Positions 12,961 through 25,722 of a DNA stretch of 64,000 bases are shown here, piece after piece; within the stretch, counting starts at the first letter, position 1, and every line of letters starts with the position of its first letter. A model generated the notes under the pieces. It ran no database searches and was not told the origin of the DNA. It worked only from the letters and a program-made list of their open reading frames with translations. The position numbers were made by a program, and so were the translations under genes. The stretch spans positions 78,999,114-79,063,113 of the forward strand of contig NC_090984.1 of the NCBI RefSeq assembly GCF_041146395.1. The letters are read 5' to 3'. Source of the DNA: Eulemur rufifrons (Eukaryota > Chordata > Mammalia > Primates > Lemuridae).

Positions 12961-14194
12961 GTTTATTGAACTATTATAGAAAATATAGGATTAATTTAAT
13001 GTAGCCAGTCTTTGCATTTATGTTCCCCCCAAAATAAGCAGTAAAAATATTGATAAATTTATGCTTCTCAAAACAACTCGCAACTAAAAATGTTTTCAAT
13101 ATTCCTTCTCCATCAAATGATCTTATTGAAAAGACGATTAGTATAATTGTTACTTTCTGTGAGTGTCTATAATGCTACCATGTCCTGTTTAAGAAGATGA
13201 CATACAATCTGAGGATGGATGTTCTTCATATCAAGATACTGTATTTTAAATTTTGATAATCTTTTATCCTCTCCTCCTTCAAACTCCCCTCCCCTCCTTT
13301 CCTCTCTTCTTCCCACTCTTCTGTCTCCTCCTTTCTGTGTTTTCACAATGCCTCACTCCTTCAATATTCATTCCTTTCACTTAAAGGAAAATAAGAGCTC
13401 ACTTCCATTATCAAAATCTATGCATCTATATGAATGTATATGGGATCAATGTAATCATTCACATGTCTCTTCATGCTGATGAAGAGGTACTGAACACCCT
13501 GAAGACACTGGACATACAGAAAGTTTCAACTAGATATTTTTTCCTATACAAATTGGGAAACTCAATTTGCTTGATTTCCATTTCATTTTCTTTGTTGTTT
13601 CCATTTTTCTACCATCTTCATGGACATTTTTTCTCCTTGATTTTTATTCTCCTCTTAGGTAAGCCCCTCAGTTTCAAATTAATGCAATTACTTGTGAAGT
13701 CCATGTTTCAGTTCTGACCTTTTTTATAATCATCAGACCTGATTTTCTAATCAGTCACCAAAAACACAAGAATGTTTTACTACCCTCTTGTCCTCTCAAA
13801 CCTCCCTGCAACCTTAAATCCTTCACTGAGTATGTGTCATTACCATATTCTAAGATACCAAGGCGTAACATCTTGAAATCACAGAAGCATAACATACTTG
13901 AGAAGGAATGGATCTAAGCCAGTGTTTTTCAACTATGAGTGTTTAATGTTGTACTTGTGTGTATATGTGTGTGAATGGGAGTCAGATCCTTTGTCCAAAT
14001 ATAATCTGACATAGAAAACCTGCATATAAAAGAGAAAAATATTTCGCTCTGATTGAAGTTGGAAGAGGAAAGAAAGGGTAAAATTCTCAGCTGGTTATGT
14101 TCCTTCTCCCTGCAGTTCAGTAGCCCTTGAGAATATTCCAAGAATTTCCAATTGCCATTGAAACATCATTTGAAAATCAGTTATCCAGTTGATC
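12961..14194. other. Intronic DNA with a pyrimidine tract
   Basis: A C/T-rich stretch at 13263-13340 accounts for the low-complexity frame at 13219-13479. Nothing else is recognised. Confidence 0.45.
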
Positions 14195-14320
14195 CCTTTA
14201 TTCTATAGATGAAAAGTTTTGAAGCCCAGCCAGACCAACGTCATAATGCTACTAAGTGGTAAATCTGGGCCTGGACCCAAATCCATTAAGCTGCCTGATG
14301 TCAATCAGGCTCTTTCTTAC
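14195..14320 (-). mobile_element. MIR SINE remnant
   Basis: Plus-strand text reads TTCTATAGATGAAAAG, then CTACTAAGTGGTAAATCTGG and GCCTGGACCCAAATCC. This is the reverse complement of the MIR core and head. Confidence 0.7.
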
Positions 14321-14539
14321 ATTGATGTGAGAACACTGGCCACTGACTTAACTGCCCCTTCATGACAGAAGTCGTGAGAGCTCAGCCCCTCATTTGATTC
14401 TTAGCAATCTCTCCAGCATGATCAATAGTACCCCCCATACACACACACTCCAGTCTGTAGACTTTGTTCTTAGGTTCCTTTTCATTCATTCTATTTCCTC
14501 AAACTTTGCCTTGAAAATATTCCAAAGCTGTGGTGGAGA

Positions 14540-14640
14540 GATAAGGAATCTAAGATGCAAAGAGATTAACTGACTTCTCAGACATAGTTCATGAGTGAGT
14601 CTCAAGCTTTTTCTATTAGCTAAGCTTTCTGTACCTTTTC
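14540..14640 (-). mobile_element. MIR SINE fragment
   Basis: GATAAGGAATCTAAGATGCA followed by AGAGATTAACTGACTTCTCA and a TGAGTGAGTCTCAAGC phrase matches the antisense MIR core. Short and decayed. Confidence 0.5.
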
Positions 14641-14899
14641 CTGTCTTACCTGAACACTATCCATAAAATACTGCTTATCCTCATTGCCTTAATTGCCTTC
14701 TTAATATACATATATTTTTTTGCCTTCTGTCTTACATTATCTCTGAGTAATTTACTGAGTACTTCCTCACAATGTAAAAGTAATTTCACTGTTGGGGAAA
14801 CAGAAATCTTTTTCCCATCAATTGCTAGGCCTTAGGAGTGTCTCTTGAAATTCTCTTGTATTTCTCCACCACTGTTCCAGTAATTGTCTCTTTTTTTGA

Positions 14900-15185
14900 A
14901 CTCTGTAGATTCATCCAATGAATAGGTCCCCAAAGCACCAGTCAGACCATATTGCTCCCCTGATAAAATCCTTTGGTCATTCTTGATTGTGTGAATGTGA
15001 GCTAATAAGATCTAATGAGATACATTTCCTTCTAAGAGATCTAGTACCTCATTCTTAATCCAGCTCGGATGCCACCTGCTCTACGGAACTCTTGCTGACC
15101 AGGTTCAATAATATTATCCTATGTGCTTCTATATCACTCTGAAAGTTTATTAAGGCAAGTACCAGATTTTATTTGTTATTAAAGT
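14900..15185 (+). mobile_element. L2 LINE remnant
   Basis: L2-like phrases in order: CAGCTCGGATGCCACCTGCT, CTTGCTGACCAGGTTCA and TTAAGGCAAGTACCAGATTT. These correspond to the conserved 3' part of L2. Confidence 0.5.
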
Positions 15186-15224
15186 TATTCAAGCATAATC
15201 CCAATGGGATATTGAGGGAAAAAT

Positions 15225-15775
15225 ACAAGTTCCCCACCACTGGCTTTTGATGTTTAACAGAACTCATGTAGGTTTCTTTTGAATTTAGAGATATAGATCA
15301 AAAAAAAAAAAAAGCTGAAAGAAATACAAACCACAAACGTTATTCTTCAGTTGCTCTTTTTGTGTTGATGGTCATAAGCCTTAAGACCAGTTTGAACTGT
15401 TTTAAGCTGCCTTAGTTGCCTTAGTACCTTTTAGTTAATTGTAATACTGAAGTCCCTGCCTAATGGGAAGTACTGCACATGTTTAACCTGTATTGCATGT
15501 AGATATACAATGATGCAGAGAAAGAGCTCTGCATCCCTTGCCAGAAACAAATTTAAGGCTCCACAAACAGACAGGCAGTGTGGATCTTACTCTCGGAAGA
15601 ACTTCTGCCCAGAAGTGAGTGCCCAGAGGATTCCTAAGCTTGAGTAGGAATGAGACTAGGAATGAGAGCCCTGTGTAAGTAAGTAACCTCTAATAAACTC
15701 ATCTAACTCACCAAGCTGGATTGGTCTGGGTCATTTCCCTGGTTTCTTGGCACCATCTCAGTTTGGAGCATGTTT
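15225..15775 (+). mobile_element. Solo LTR-like remnant of an endogenous retroelement
   Basis: A block with LTR character. An AATAAA polyadenylation signal at 15692-15697 is followed by a short R/U5-like stretch, and the end TGGTTTCTTGGCACCATCTC resembles an LTR 3' part. No internal retroviral genes flank it. Ends and family are uncertain. Confidence 0.4.
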
Positions 15776-16907
15776 CTTCTACACCATCCTGGGATTTTCC
15801 CCAAACAGATATACATGTCATTATGAATTAGATCCTATACATTTTTCTTTCTTTCTTTATCCCTTTCCCTATAGTGGTTGTTGACCAAATATTTTTTGAC
15901 CTGAATGTGCACCATATTTTATGAATTAATACCAGAATTGTGGATAACACCTATTCTTAATTTCTCTGTACCATCATGGAAGACTTCCTACTTGCACTGT
16001 CAGTTAACTTTGTCTCTCAAATTTGAATTTCCAAGCCTCAATCTTCCTCCACCAGGACAGAGTTTTTCAGGGCTAAGAGCTCTTGAAATAAAGGTAATAT
16101 ATACCAAATGGAAGGGAGAAAGTATCCATGGTTTAAGCCATAAATACTGTGTTCATTTCTTCTGGTAGATTTCCTATCTTCCTTAAGAAAATTTCAGAAA
16201 TTTCAAGAGTTCTTCCTAAACTGTTCCCACTGGATCCATCACATTTTTTTTTTTTGGTGTCACTTTATTATATTTAGCATATTTGCTCTTTTAGGTCATT
16301 GTAGCACATTTTAATATGGCACTTCATGAAGTTGTTTTAACCCTAAAACATTCAAGCACGGATTCTTAATTTTTTGAATGATTAATATATTAAAAAATAG
16401 AAAAGTGGACATTAGCTCCAAATACCATAACCTCTGTCAATGCTACCTGAAGCTAAATTACCATAGCAGTAATATAAATAATAATATTTGATGCAGATAA
16501 CTAACATCTTTAAATAGCTTTGCCATTTTTGCTATTTTTCTTTTATTATTTTAAACATACAATCTGAATAAAACTCTCTTATCTATTCAAACACAGATTT
16601 CAGATAATTCCCCTAGCCACTCCTCAACACTTCCAGATTATTGGGTTTACTTGTCTCCTTTGTGGAAAATCTGAATCAGCCACTGAACAATGCAAGATTA
16701 ACACAAATGAACAGAAGAAATAATTCCAATGAGTATTTGAGAATTCTTAAAAGCATTTCAAATTTTAAAATAAATACCTTTCAAATTTTAAATAAAAAAT
16801 ATATGTAAAGAGGAAAACCTACTTTCATATAAGCAATGCTAAGCATAAAATATTCTTCTTGGTAAACTTTCATATACTTAAATATGAATTTATATAACCA
16901 GGCCTAC
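15776..16907. other. Intronic DNA, nothing recognised
   Basis: AT-rich sequence with a T run at 16243-16254. The frame at 15905-16168 shows no family resemblance. Confidence 0.4.
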
Positions 16908-17466
16908 TGTTAGGTAAATAGGGGGGGATTCTGGGTCTCCGAGGGATGAAAGTGGGCACTTTACCTTGGTGCAATTGCCCCACCCTAATCCTCTCTATAC
17001 CTGAGGGAGAAGAGAACACCCTACGAACCCGCCAATCAGAACTTAGCACACCAGCTGCAAAAGAATGCAGAGGACTCTCTAGCCCACAGGCCAAGCAGCA
17101 TAGGTAGCATAGAGTCCCGAAATTGACCTAGAACAACCTGCATGCATAGTAATGCAACTTCCAACTGTCCGATCAAAGTAGTTTCATGGTGACATCTGAG
17201 CCAGTAGGGAGGTCCCAGTTTGGGCACTATAAAACAAGACTCAGACCATAACCAAGCCCCTTTTTTGTGCCCTTCCTTTTGTTCTCCCTTTGCTGTGACG
17301 ATGGGTTCAATTGTCATCTGTGGCATATGTATCATGCTCTCTGAACCTATATCTTGCTCTTGCCCTAAAATCCCATCTTTCTCTCCTCAATAAACCTAAT
17401 CTTTGTGCTTGCCTTACTTTGGTCTGTCTGGTCATTCTTAGGCCATGAGCATGTCAAGTACCAACA
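16908..17466 (+). mobile_element. Solo LTR, ERV1-like
   Basis: A block of higher GC content than its surroundings, beginning TGTTAGG and ending CCAACA, which fits TG...CA LTR termini. It has a promoter-like TATAAAA at 17229-17235 and a polyadenylation signal AATAAA at 17389-17394, about 155 bp apart, followed by a G/T-rich stretch. This U3-R-U5 order is typical of a gammaretrovirus-like LTR. No matching second LTR or internal genes are visible, and I could not find a clean 4-6 bp target duplication. The minus-strand frames at 16870-17335 are chance frames within it. Confidence 0.65.
17229..17235 (+). promoter_or_regulatory. TATA box of the solo LTR
   Basis: TATAAAA placed upstream of the LTR's AATAAA, in a GC-richer context. 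Whether it is active is unknown. Confidence 0.5.
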
Positions 17467-18499
17467 TTTCAGACTGAAACATGACACTACCATATAGCCT
17501 AACATTAATACCATCCTTTACTAAAAACACAATTGAAAGGAATTATGTATCTCTATAAGTATTCACAGTCCAACATTTCCTAAAGAATGTTCTGTGTATA
17601 TACTCAATGAAATGCACATGCTCAAAAAGAATAGTATCCTACAGTTCAGTGTCTCTCTGGGAAATTCTCTAAGTACAATAGCATCTTAAGGCCCTAAGAC
17701 TACCAAAGCAAAGATATATGCTTAGCCACATTTAGTTCCAGTTCCAAGTTCTATGAGTAAAAAGGAAAATCTATGAAAAGAAAGTGAGAAAGTCTGTAGA
17801 AGAGGTAATTCACTGTTTATAGAGGGGTATTCTCCCTATTGAAATCCTGTTCAAAATACTATATTTCTTCCTGGCCCATATCAAGAGCAGATAAATATCT
17901 CTTATAGTAAATACAAGATTCAACTGAGAGATAGGAATCTTCAAGACTTAAATAAGAAACTTAATTTGTATAAAATTAATTCTGCCTGAAGCCAGTGTAA
18001 AAAGTGGCCAAACAGCAACTCAGAAAAGAGAAAACTGACTCAAAAATCAAGAGACTCTAAAGTTCAGAGCGTATCTAATTTTTTAAAAGTTTTCTTTATT
18101 ATGTCTTCTCAGCCATTCAGAAAACTTTAAAAATACATAGAAACAGGGATAAAAGATAAATGAAAGTTTATAAACAGAATAGGGACAGTAGCAGAAAATT
18201 TTGTATGTTAGGAATGAGACTTTAGCAATTACAAATTAATCTCAGAAATTTTTGCAGCATAATTCTACAATTTGGACCATTCTAGCAGACAATGATCAGC
18301 TTAGTTAGGCACCCAGTAACATATACATGTAAATGAGGAGTAAGGAAATACTGAGATTTTGTCTCAATCCCTATAAAATATATAAATGTTTATAATAGAC
18401 ATAATATTTAAATATATGTGAGTTTAACTTAATTTCCTAGTAAGTCCATGGAGTTCACCTTTGTTATTATTTTATTTCTTAATTAATAAGATTTCAAAA
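17467..18499. other. Intronic DNA, nothing recognised
   Basis: AT-rich sequence without a recognisable repeat or gene. Confidence 0.4.
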
Positions 18500-18519
18500 G
18501 TATAGTTTTGAGGTCAAGA

Positions 18520-18728
18520 TACTATGACCTATGGGCAAAATACAGCGTACCACCTGTTTTTTGTAATAAAGATTTATTGGAACACAGCTGTGCCCATTAA
18601 TTTATTGTCTATGACAGTTTGTCCATTATAATAGTAGAATAGAATAGTTGTGACAGAGACCATATGGACTGAAAACCTGAAAGTATTTACTATCAACCAG
18701 CTCTTTACAGAAAGTTTGCCCTTCTCAG
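18520..18728 (-). mobile_element. hAT-type non-autonomous DNA transposon fragment
   Basis: Plus-strand phrases CCACCTGTTTTTTGTAATAA, TTATTGGAACACAGCTGTGC, GACAGAGACCATATGGACTG and TTTACAGAAAGTTTGCC are the reverse complement of a common mammalian element that starts CAGGGGTCGGCAAAC. I recognise the element but am not certain of its family name. Left boundary approximate. Confidence 0.7.
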
Positions 18729-19955
18729 GTCTCCACCATTAATTCAGAGGTCATGGATCATACTTCACAATTTTGGATTTAAGGAAAGAAATTAAAGTTT
18801 CTTTGCATAGTAAGTAAGGTACCAATTACATACATAACTTTTGACTGCATGGAAGCCTCTGCTGATCAAAGCATTGTCAGGGTTTATGTGTTAGTCTTAC
18901 AGTTATGACTTCCACTTTCATAAAACAACCTGTCCTTCACTATAGCTATTTTATAGAACTTCACTTTTAATCAGCAGAATTTCATGAGCTTCTATTCCTC
19001 CTTAACTGGAAAAGGGCAAAGAAGCAAATCCAATTAAGTGGACTTAGTCATTTTTTCCTTTGCCCTCCTGCTTATTAACTATTTTTATTTGTTGTGTACT
19101 ATAGTTCTATGTTACCAAGAACTTTGGTTTCACAGATGTGGATACTTGCACAGGCACTTGTTAACTAACACAATTATATATAGTAACCAAACAGGTAGTC
19201 AACAGCAAAGCTAAAATTTTGAACTAATTTTCTCAGTTGGTCACCACTGTACACTTATGCTTATATTTTAGCTTCTTGTTCAATCCTCTAAATCTTGCTC
19301 CACTTCCTGCTTTATAAAATGCCTGTGTACTCTAACAAGGAAGGAAAAAAAAAATCATCAAAATCTTTACTGCGTCTTCTGCTATATTTGCCCACCAGCT
19401 GTCTCACCATGGGAATTCCACAGATCACCAGTCTCACTGTTTAGATTTTTGAGACATGATGCAAATGAGTTTACTATAAACCTATGAGTTTGTCAAGTCA
19501 TGCAAAGGAAAACATGCTAGCTAATGAGCACCCAAGGACTTTACCATGGAACACACTGAAAGAAGCAATGAGATATTTTGAGCAAGCCCTGTGAAAATTA
19601 AAAATCTACTATATTTATATAAATGAATAACACCCAAGTGATAATATTTTAAAGATTTGATTGTAAGTGCTGCCAAAATTGTAGGCTAAAATTCACATAC
19701 ATTTTTCAGCATGTATGTAAAGGATTTTTATTTTACAAAATTGATTTATAGCAATTAAAGTTTTAGTATATTTAATTTTTAATTGAAACATTTACAATTG
19801 TTACATTGTGTTTTTTAAATTACCTGCAGTCTAGCCAGATAAAATATAGCTTCAGCAATGACAATTATAAAACTGAGATAAACTAATATAATTTGCTTAT
19901 AAATTCATATCAATTAATATCAATCCTAAAAGCAAGAAATAAAGACTCACTTTAA
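18729..19955. other. Intronic DNA with a weak antisense MIR-like stretch
   Basis: Bases 19110-19240 weakly resemble antisense MIR (TTTCACAGATGTGGATACTT and a TAGTAACC-type segment). The remainder is unrecognised. Confidence 0.35.
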
Positions 19956-19959
19956 TATT

Positions 19960-20270
19960 CCTGGGACTTTATTCATCCTGTATATTTTGCCAAATGTTAC
20001 TTTCTTCTACTGTCACTATTGAAACACTGTTTCCATCAAGATTTAACTCAAATGTCATTTCTCTGTGAAACATACCTGTACTCACATTGACAAGAGCATT
20101 CACAACTTCTACAGAAGTTTGATCAAACTTTAAGCACAGTACCCATCTGCTATATATTGCCTAGTTTCTATGTAATCTGTCTTGACAATTTTAATTATAA
20201 GGGCAAGGTCCATTTATACAATCACCATATTACATAGAGCCAACTATGCAGCAATAACTCAATAAAAAAA
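19960..20270 (+). mobile_element. L2 LINE remnant
   Basis: Contains AACTCAAATGTCATTTCTCT, then AAGGGCAAGGTCCATTTATA, and ends CAGCAATAACTCAATAAAAA. This is the same order as the L2 3' end, heavily diverged. Confidence 0.5.
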
Positions 20271-20906
20271 TCTGAAAGAAATATAATTTTTAAATTGACA
20301 AAAACAATAAATGCTCCCAATAAAATAATATGCATGTTTACAGACTCAGGAGGAAAAAAAAGTTTCTAATATTGAATAAATGTGAAAATGACATAATCTC
20401 TAATCACATAAATCATAGATTTTTATTATTCAAGCAAATTCCTGAGGTAAAATACATGTAGCCTATGTAAAGTCTTTTTCTAAAAGAAAATCATTATCTT
20501 TAAAAATGTTAATAATTCTGTAGAATAAAATTACCTTCATGGAATATTTTATATTTCAATAAAAGTCATCAAAAACTTGTTGAAATGTCACTCTGTCATT
20601 TAAAAAAATGGCTTTCTGTCATAGAAATGTCGTATGGTACCTCATTCTCTTCTTTTTTTTAAAGCTATGCTTTTTCAGTTTTGAAATCTCTCTTTTTTTG
20701 ATTTCAATATATTATGGGGGTACAAATGTTTAGGTTACATACATTGCCTTTGCCCCACCTGAGTCAGAGCTTCAAGTGTGTCCATCCACCAGTCAGTGCA
20801 CACCACACCCATTAGATGTGTATATACCCATCCCCTTTTCCCTCCCCTGCATCTCCCTGACACCAGATGCATGTTATTACTAGATGTGCACTTAAGTGTT
20901 GATCAG

Positions 20907-23900
20907 TTAAAACCAATTTGATGGTGAGTACATGTGGTGCTGGTTTTTCCATTCTTGGGATACTTCACTTAGTAGAATGGGTTCCAGCTCTATCCAGCAT
21001 AATACAAGAGGTGCTAGATCACCACTGTTTTTTTGTGGCTGAGTAGAATTCTATGGTATACATATACTACATTTTACTAATCAGCTCCTGTATTCATGGG
21101 CACTTGGGTTGTTTCCACATCTTTGCAATTGTGAAATGAGCTGCTGTAAACATTCGAGTGCAGATGTCTTTTTTTTTTATAGAATATCTTTTGTTCTTTT
21201 GGGAAGATGCCCAGTAATGGGATTGCTGGATCAAATGGTAGTTCTACTTGTATCTCTTTGAGGTATCTCCATATTACTTTCCACAGAGGCGGTACTAGTT
21301 TGCAGTCCCACTGGCACTGCATGAGTGTTCTTATCTCTCTGCAACCATGCCAACGTTTATTGTTTGGGGACTTTTTGAGAAAGGCCATTCTCACTGGAGA
21401 TAAGGGATATCTAATTGTGGTTTTGATTTGTATTTCCCTTATGATTAGAGTTGTTGAGCATTTTTTCATACGTTGTTAGCCATTAGTCTACCTTCTTTTG
21501 AAAAGTTTCTGTTCATGTCCTTTGCCCACTTTCTGATAGAGTTGTTTGATTTTTTCTTGCTCATTTTCCTGAGGTTTATATAGATTCTACTTATCAGCCC
21601 TTTATCGGATGTGTAACATGAGAATATTTTCGCCCATTCTGTAGGTTGTTTGTTTATTCTCATGGTAGTTTCCTTGGCCGTGCAGAAGCCTTTTAATTTG
21701 ATCAGGCCCCATTTATTTATTTTTGTTGTTGCTGTGATTGCCTTTGGGTCTTCTTCAGAAATTCTTTGCCTACGCCAATGGCTATAAGAGTTTTTCCAAC
21801 ATTTTCTTCTAGAATTCTAATAGTTTCACACCTTAGGTTTAAGTCTGTTATCCACCTTGAGTTGATTTTTGTGAGAGGTGAAAGGTGCAGATTCTGTTTT
21901 AGTCTTCTACCTGTGGCTATCCAGTTTTCCCAGCACCATTTATTGAATAAGGATTCTTTTCCCCAATGTATGTTTTTGTCTGCTTTGTCAAAGATTAGAT
22001 AGCTATAGGAGGATGGTTTTACATCTGGGTTCTCTGTTCTTTTTCATTGGTCTATGTCTCCATTCTTGTGCCAGTACCATGCTGTTTTAGTTACTATACC
22101 CTTGTAGTATAGTTTGAAGTCTGGTAAATTGAAACCTCCCAATTTGTTCTTTTTGCTTAAGATTGCTTTTACTATACGGGGTCTTGTCTGTTTCCATATG
22201 AAGCATAGAATTAGTTTTTCTAGATCTGTGAAAAATGATGTTGGTATTTTAATAGGGATTGCATTGTATCTATAGATCACTTTGGGTAGTATAGACATTT
22301 TAACAATGTTGATTCTGCTGACCCATGAGCATGGTATGGTTTTCCACCTGTTTACATCCTCTGCTATTTCCTTCCCCAGTCTTTGGTAGTTCTCCCTATA
22401 GAGGTCTTTTACCTGCTTAGTTAAATATATTCCTAGGTACTTTATTTTCTGTGTTGCTATTGTGAAGGGTATTGAGTCTTTGATTTGGTTCTCAGTTTGA
22501 CTGTTGTTGGCACATAGGAATACTACTGATTTCTGTACATTGATTGTGTAACCTGAGACTTTGCTGAATTTGTTTATCCATTCTAGTAGTCTCATGGCAG
22601 AATCTTTGGGATTTTCTAGATATAAGATCATATCGTCAGCAGAGAGAGATAGTTTGACCTCTTCTGCTCCCATTTGGATGCCTGATTTGCTTCTCTTGTC
22701 TGATTGTTCTGACTAGGATTCTAGTACTCGGTTGACTAGAAGCAGTGATAGAGGCCAACCATCTCTGTTTCCAGTTCTAACTTGGAATGCTTTCACTTTT
22801 TCCTCCCATTCAGTATGATGTTGGCCAGGGGTTTGTCATATATGGCTTGCATCATTTTTAGGTAAGTCTCATCTATGCCTATTTTGTTAAGCATTCTTAT
22901 CATAAAAGGGTGTTGAATTTTGTCAAATGTTTTTGCTGCATCTGTTGAGAGGATCTTAGGGTCTTTCTTTTTGCTTCTATTTATGTGGTGAATTGCATTT
23001 ATAGATTTATGTATGTTGAACCATACATAAATGGTTCCATCTCTGGGATGAAGTCCACTTGGTTGTGGTGGATTGTTTTTTTTGATAAGCACCTGGATTC
23101 TGTTTTCTAGGGTTTTGTTGAGTATTTTTGCTTCTATATTCATAAGGGATATTGGTCTGTAGTTTTCTTTTTTTGTCGTGTCCTTTCCTGGTTTTGGTGT
23201 CAGGGTGATGTTGGCTTCATACAATGTGTTGGGGAGGATTCCTTCTTTCTCAATGTTGTGGAATAATTTCTGCACGATAGTCCTCAGTTCTTCTACCTAG
23301 GCCCAGTAAAATTTGGGTGTGAAACCATCTGGTCCAGGACTTTTCTTTTTAGGAAGGTTTTTTAATTGCTGTTTCAATTTCAGTACTTGATATTGATCTG
23401 TTCAGGAATTCTATTTCTTCCTGACTGAGCCTAGAGAGGCTATGTGTTTCTAAGAATTTGTCCATTTCCTCCACATTTTCCAGTTTATATGCATAGAGGT
23501 TTTTATAGTATTCAGAGATGATATTTTGTATTTCTGTGGCATCAGTTGTAATTTATCCTTTTTCATTCCTGATGGAGTTTATTAGAGTTCTTTCTTTTCT
23601 GCTTCTCATTAATCTAGCCAGAAGCATGTCAATTTTGTTTATTTTTTCAAAGAGGAATCTTTTTGTTATATTAATCTTCCGTATAGTTTTTTTTATTATC
23701 AATTTCATTTAGATCTGCTCTGTCTTTGTTATTTCTTTTCTTCTGCTGGGTTTGGGGTTGGTTTGCTCATCCTTTTCCAGTTCTTTGAGATGATTCATTA
23801 GATTGTTTATTTGTGATCTTTCTGTCTTTTGGATGTAGGTATTTATGGATAAAAATTTTCCTCTCAGTACTGCTTTAGCTGTGTCACATAGATTTTTAAT

Positions 23901-24741
23901 AATTTGTATCTTCTTTGTCATTTAGTTTAAGAAATATTTTGATTACCATCTTGATTTCCTCCTTAATGAAATAATCGCTAAGCAGAAGGTTATTTAGTTT
24001 CCATGACTTTGTGTAGAGATGAGAGTTTCTGTTGGAGTTGATTTCTAATTTTATTCCACTGTGGTCTGAGAAGATGCATGGTACAATTTCTATTTTTTTT
24101 AAATTTCTGAGACATGCTTTGTGGCCTACGATACGGTCAATCTTAGAGAACATCGTATGAGCTGATGAGAAAAATGTACATTCAGTGGTTTTGGGGTAGA
24201 ATATTCTGTAAATGTCATTTAGGCCCATTTGTTCTAGAGTTATGTTTAAATCCATTGTTTCTTTGTTAATTTTTTGTTTGGAGGATCTGTCCTTTTCTGT
24301 CAAAGGGGTGTTGAAGTCTCCAGCTATCATGGTGTTGCTATTTATCATTTTGTTTAGATCCAGTAGGGTTTGCTTTATGAATCTGGGTGCACCTGAGTTA
24401 GGTAAATAAATATTTAGAATTGTTTTGTCTTCTTGTTGAATTGTACCCTTCACCATTATATAGTGACCATCTTTGTCTTTCATTACTTTTGTTGATTTGA
24501 AGACTAAGTTATCTGAAATCAAAACTGCCATGCCAGCTTTCTTTTGGCTTCTGTTTGCTTGAAATATTGTTTTCTATCCCTTCACCTTGAGTTTGAATGC
24601 ATCCTTGTGGGTTTCCTGAAGGCAGCAGATACTTAGCTTGTGTATATTTATCCATTCAGCCAGCCTATGTCTCTTTAGTGGGTAGTTCAAGCCATTGACA
24701 TTTATTGAGAGAATTGATAAGTGAGCCATATTTCTGTTCAT
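20907..24741 (-). pseudogene. L1 ORF2 pseudogene (endonuclease and reverse transcriptase)
   Basis: About 3.8 kb, starting at the ATG at 24741 (MNRNMAHLSILSINVNGLN) and reaching the ancestral stop, TAA, at 20907-20909 after MYSP..NWF. Frame shifts and stops divide it into pieces: endonuclease at 24741-23900 (CCLQETH and GDFNTPL are visible), a linker at 23709-23921, then reverse transcriptase at 22793-23275 and 22044-22673. The motif A equivalent reads [11 protein letters not shown] and the motif C equivalent SADDMI, in place of the usual FADD. The C-terminal cysteine-bearing region is at 21077-21663. Length and order match L1 ORF2, but no active enzyme could be translated. Confidence 0.93.
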
Positions 24742-24840
24742 CCTGTTGAGTTGAACTTTGTTGCTTTGTTGTCTCTCTTGAGAAAGAGATACCATTCTTG
24801 TATCTGGCCTTTGACCTTTAGCTTTTGGATGATTTTACAT

Positions 24841-25722
24841 TCATGAGTGTTTATTGTGCTGATCCATGTGTAACGCTGTTTTGAGTACTTCCTGCAGGGC
24901 AGGTCTTGTCTTGATGAATTCCCTCAGTCTTGGCTTGTCTGAGAAGATCTTTATTTCTCCTTCATATACAAAACTTAGTTTTTCAGGGTATAAGATTCTG
25001 GGCTGGGCATTATTCTGTTTGAGAAAAGTGAGAGTGGGGCCCCAGTCTCTTCTTGCTGGTTTGGTCTCAGTTGAGAAGTTTGTCTTTATTCTGATGGGTT
25101 TTTCTTTGTAGGTTACCTGCTTCTTTCACCTTACAGCTCATAGAAGGGCCTCTTTGGTGGTTATTTTCATCAGTCTGATGACTGTGTGTCATGGTGTCTT
25201 CCTGCTTGCAGTGAATCTCCTAGGAGTCCTTTGAGCTTCTTGTTCCTGATATCCAGATGTTTAGCAAGGCCTGGGAAATTTTCCTCTCTCATATCCTCAA
25301 ACAGCTTATCCAACCCTTATGTATTTTCTTCTTCACCCTCAGGGATGCCCATGATTCTCACGTAAGGCCTCTTCAAATAATCCCACATTTCTTGCAGGCT
25401 TTGCTCTTTTCTCTTATTTCTCTGCTCTATCTCTATGACTGACTTATTTAATTGAAATGTGTTATCTTCAATCCCTGAGATTCTTTCTTCTGTTTGATCT
25501 ACCCTGTTCTTGAAGCTTCCCACTGTGTTTTGTAGTTCCTTGAATAAATTCTTCATTTCCAGGAGTTCGGTTTGATTTTTCTTTAATATTTCAATTTCTT
25601 TAGTGAATTTTTCTTACAAGTCCTTGATTTTTTTTTAGTGGTTTCTTTGTGTTGCTATCAATTTTTTCTTGTATATCATTGAGTTTTCTTACAATCCTTG
25701 TTCAAAATTCTTCTTCTGTCAT
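24841..25722 (-). pseudogene. L1 ORF1 pseudogene (RNA-binding protein)
   Basis: An ORF1 relic of about 882 bp. I place the start at the ATG at 25722 (MTEEEF) and the ancestral stop, TGA, at 24841-24843 after an ALHMDQHNKHS-like end. Codon 7 is already a stop (TGA). At least one frameshift follows, probably near the T run at 25628-25637. The best-preserved part, 25317-25556, encodes a charged coiled-coil-like segment with QTEERISGIED, a hallmark of L1 ORF1. The C-terminal part resembles the usual RNA-binding end (LREFIKTRPALQEVL after frame correction). ORF1 proteins coat L1 RNA as trimers; this one cannot be made intact. Confidence 0.85.

Noticed and set aside
16870..17335. Two overlapping minus-strand frames of 74 and 99 codons
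   Set aside because: Both are antisense to the solo LTR, whose TATA and AATAAA are on the plus strand.
21077..24795. Reverse-transcriptase-like frames as a possible domesticated gene
   Set aside because: The pieces are colinear with L1 ORF2 but separated by frameshifts and stops, inside a complete L1 with UTRs, so this is a dead transposon.
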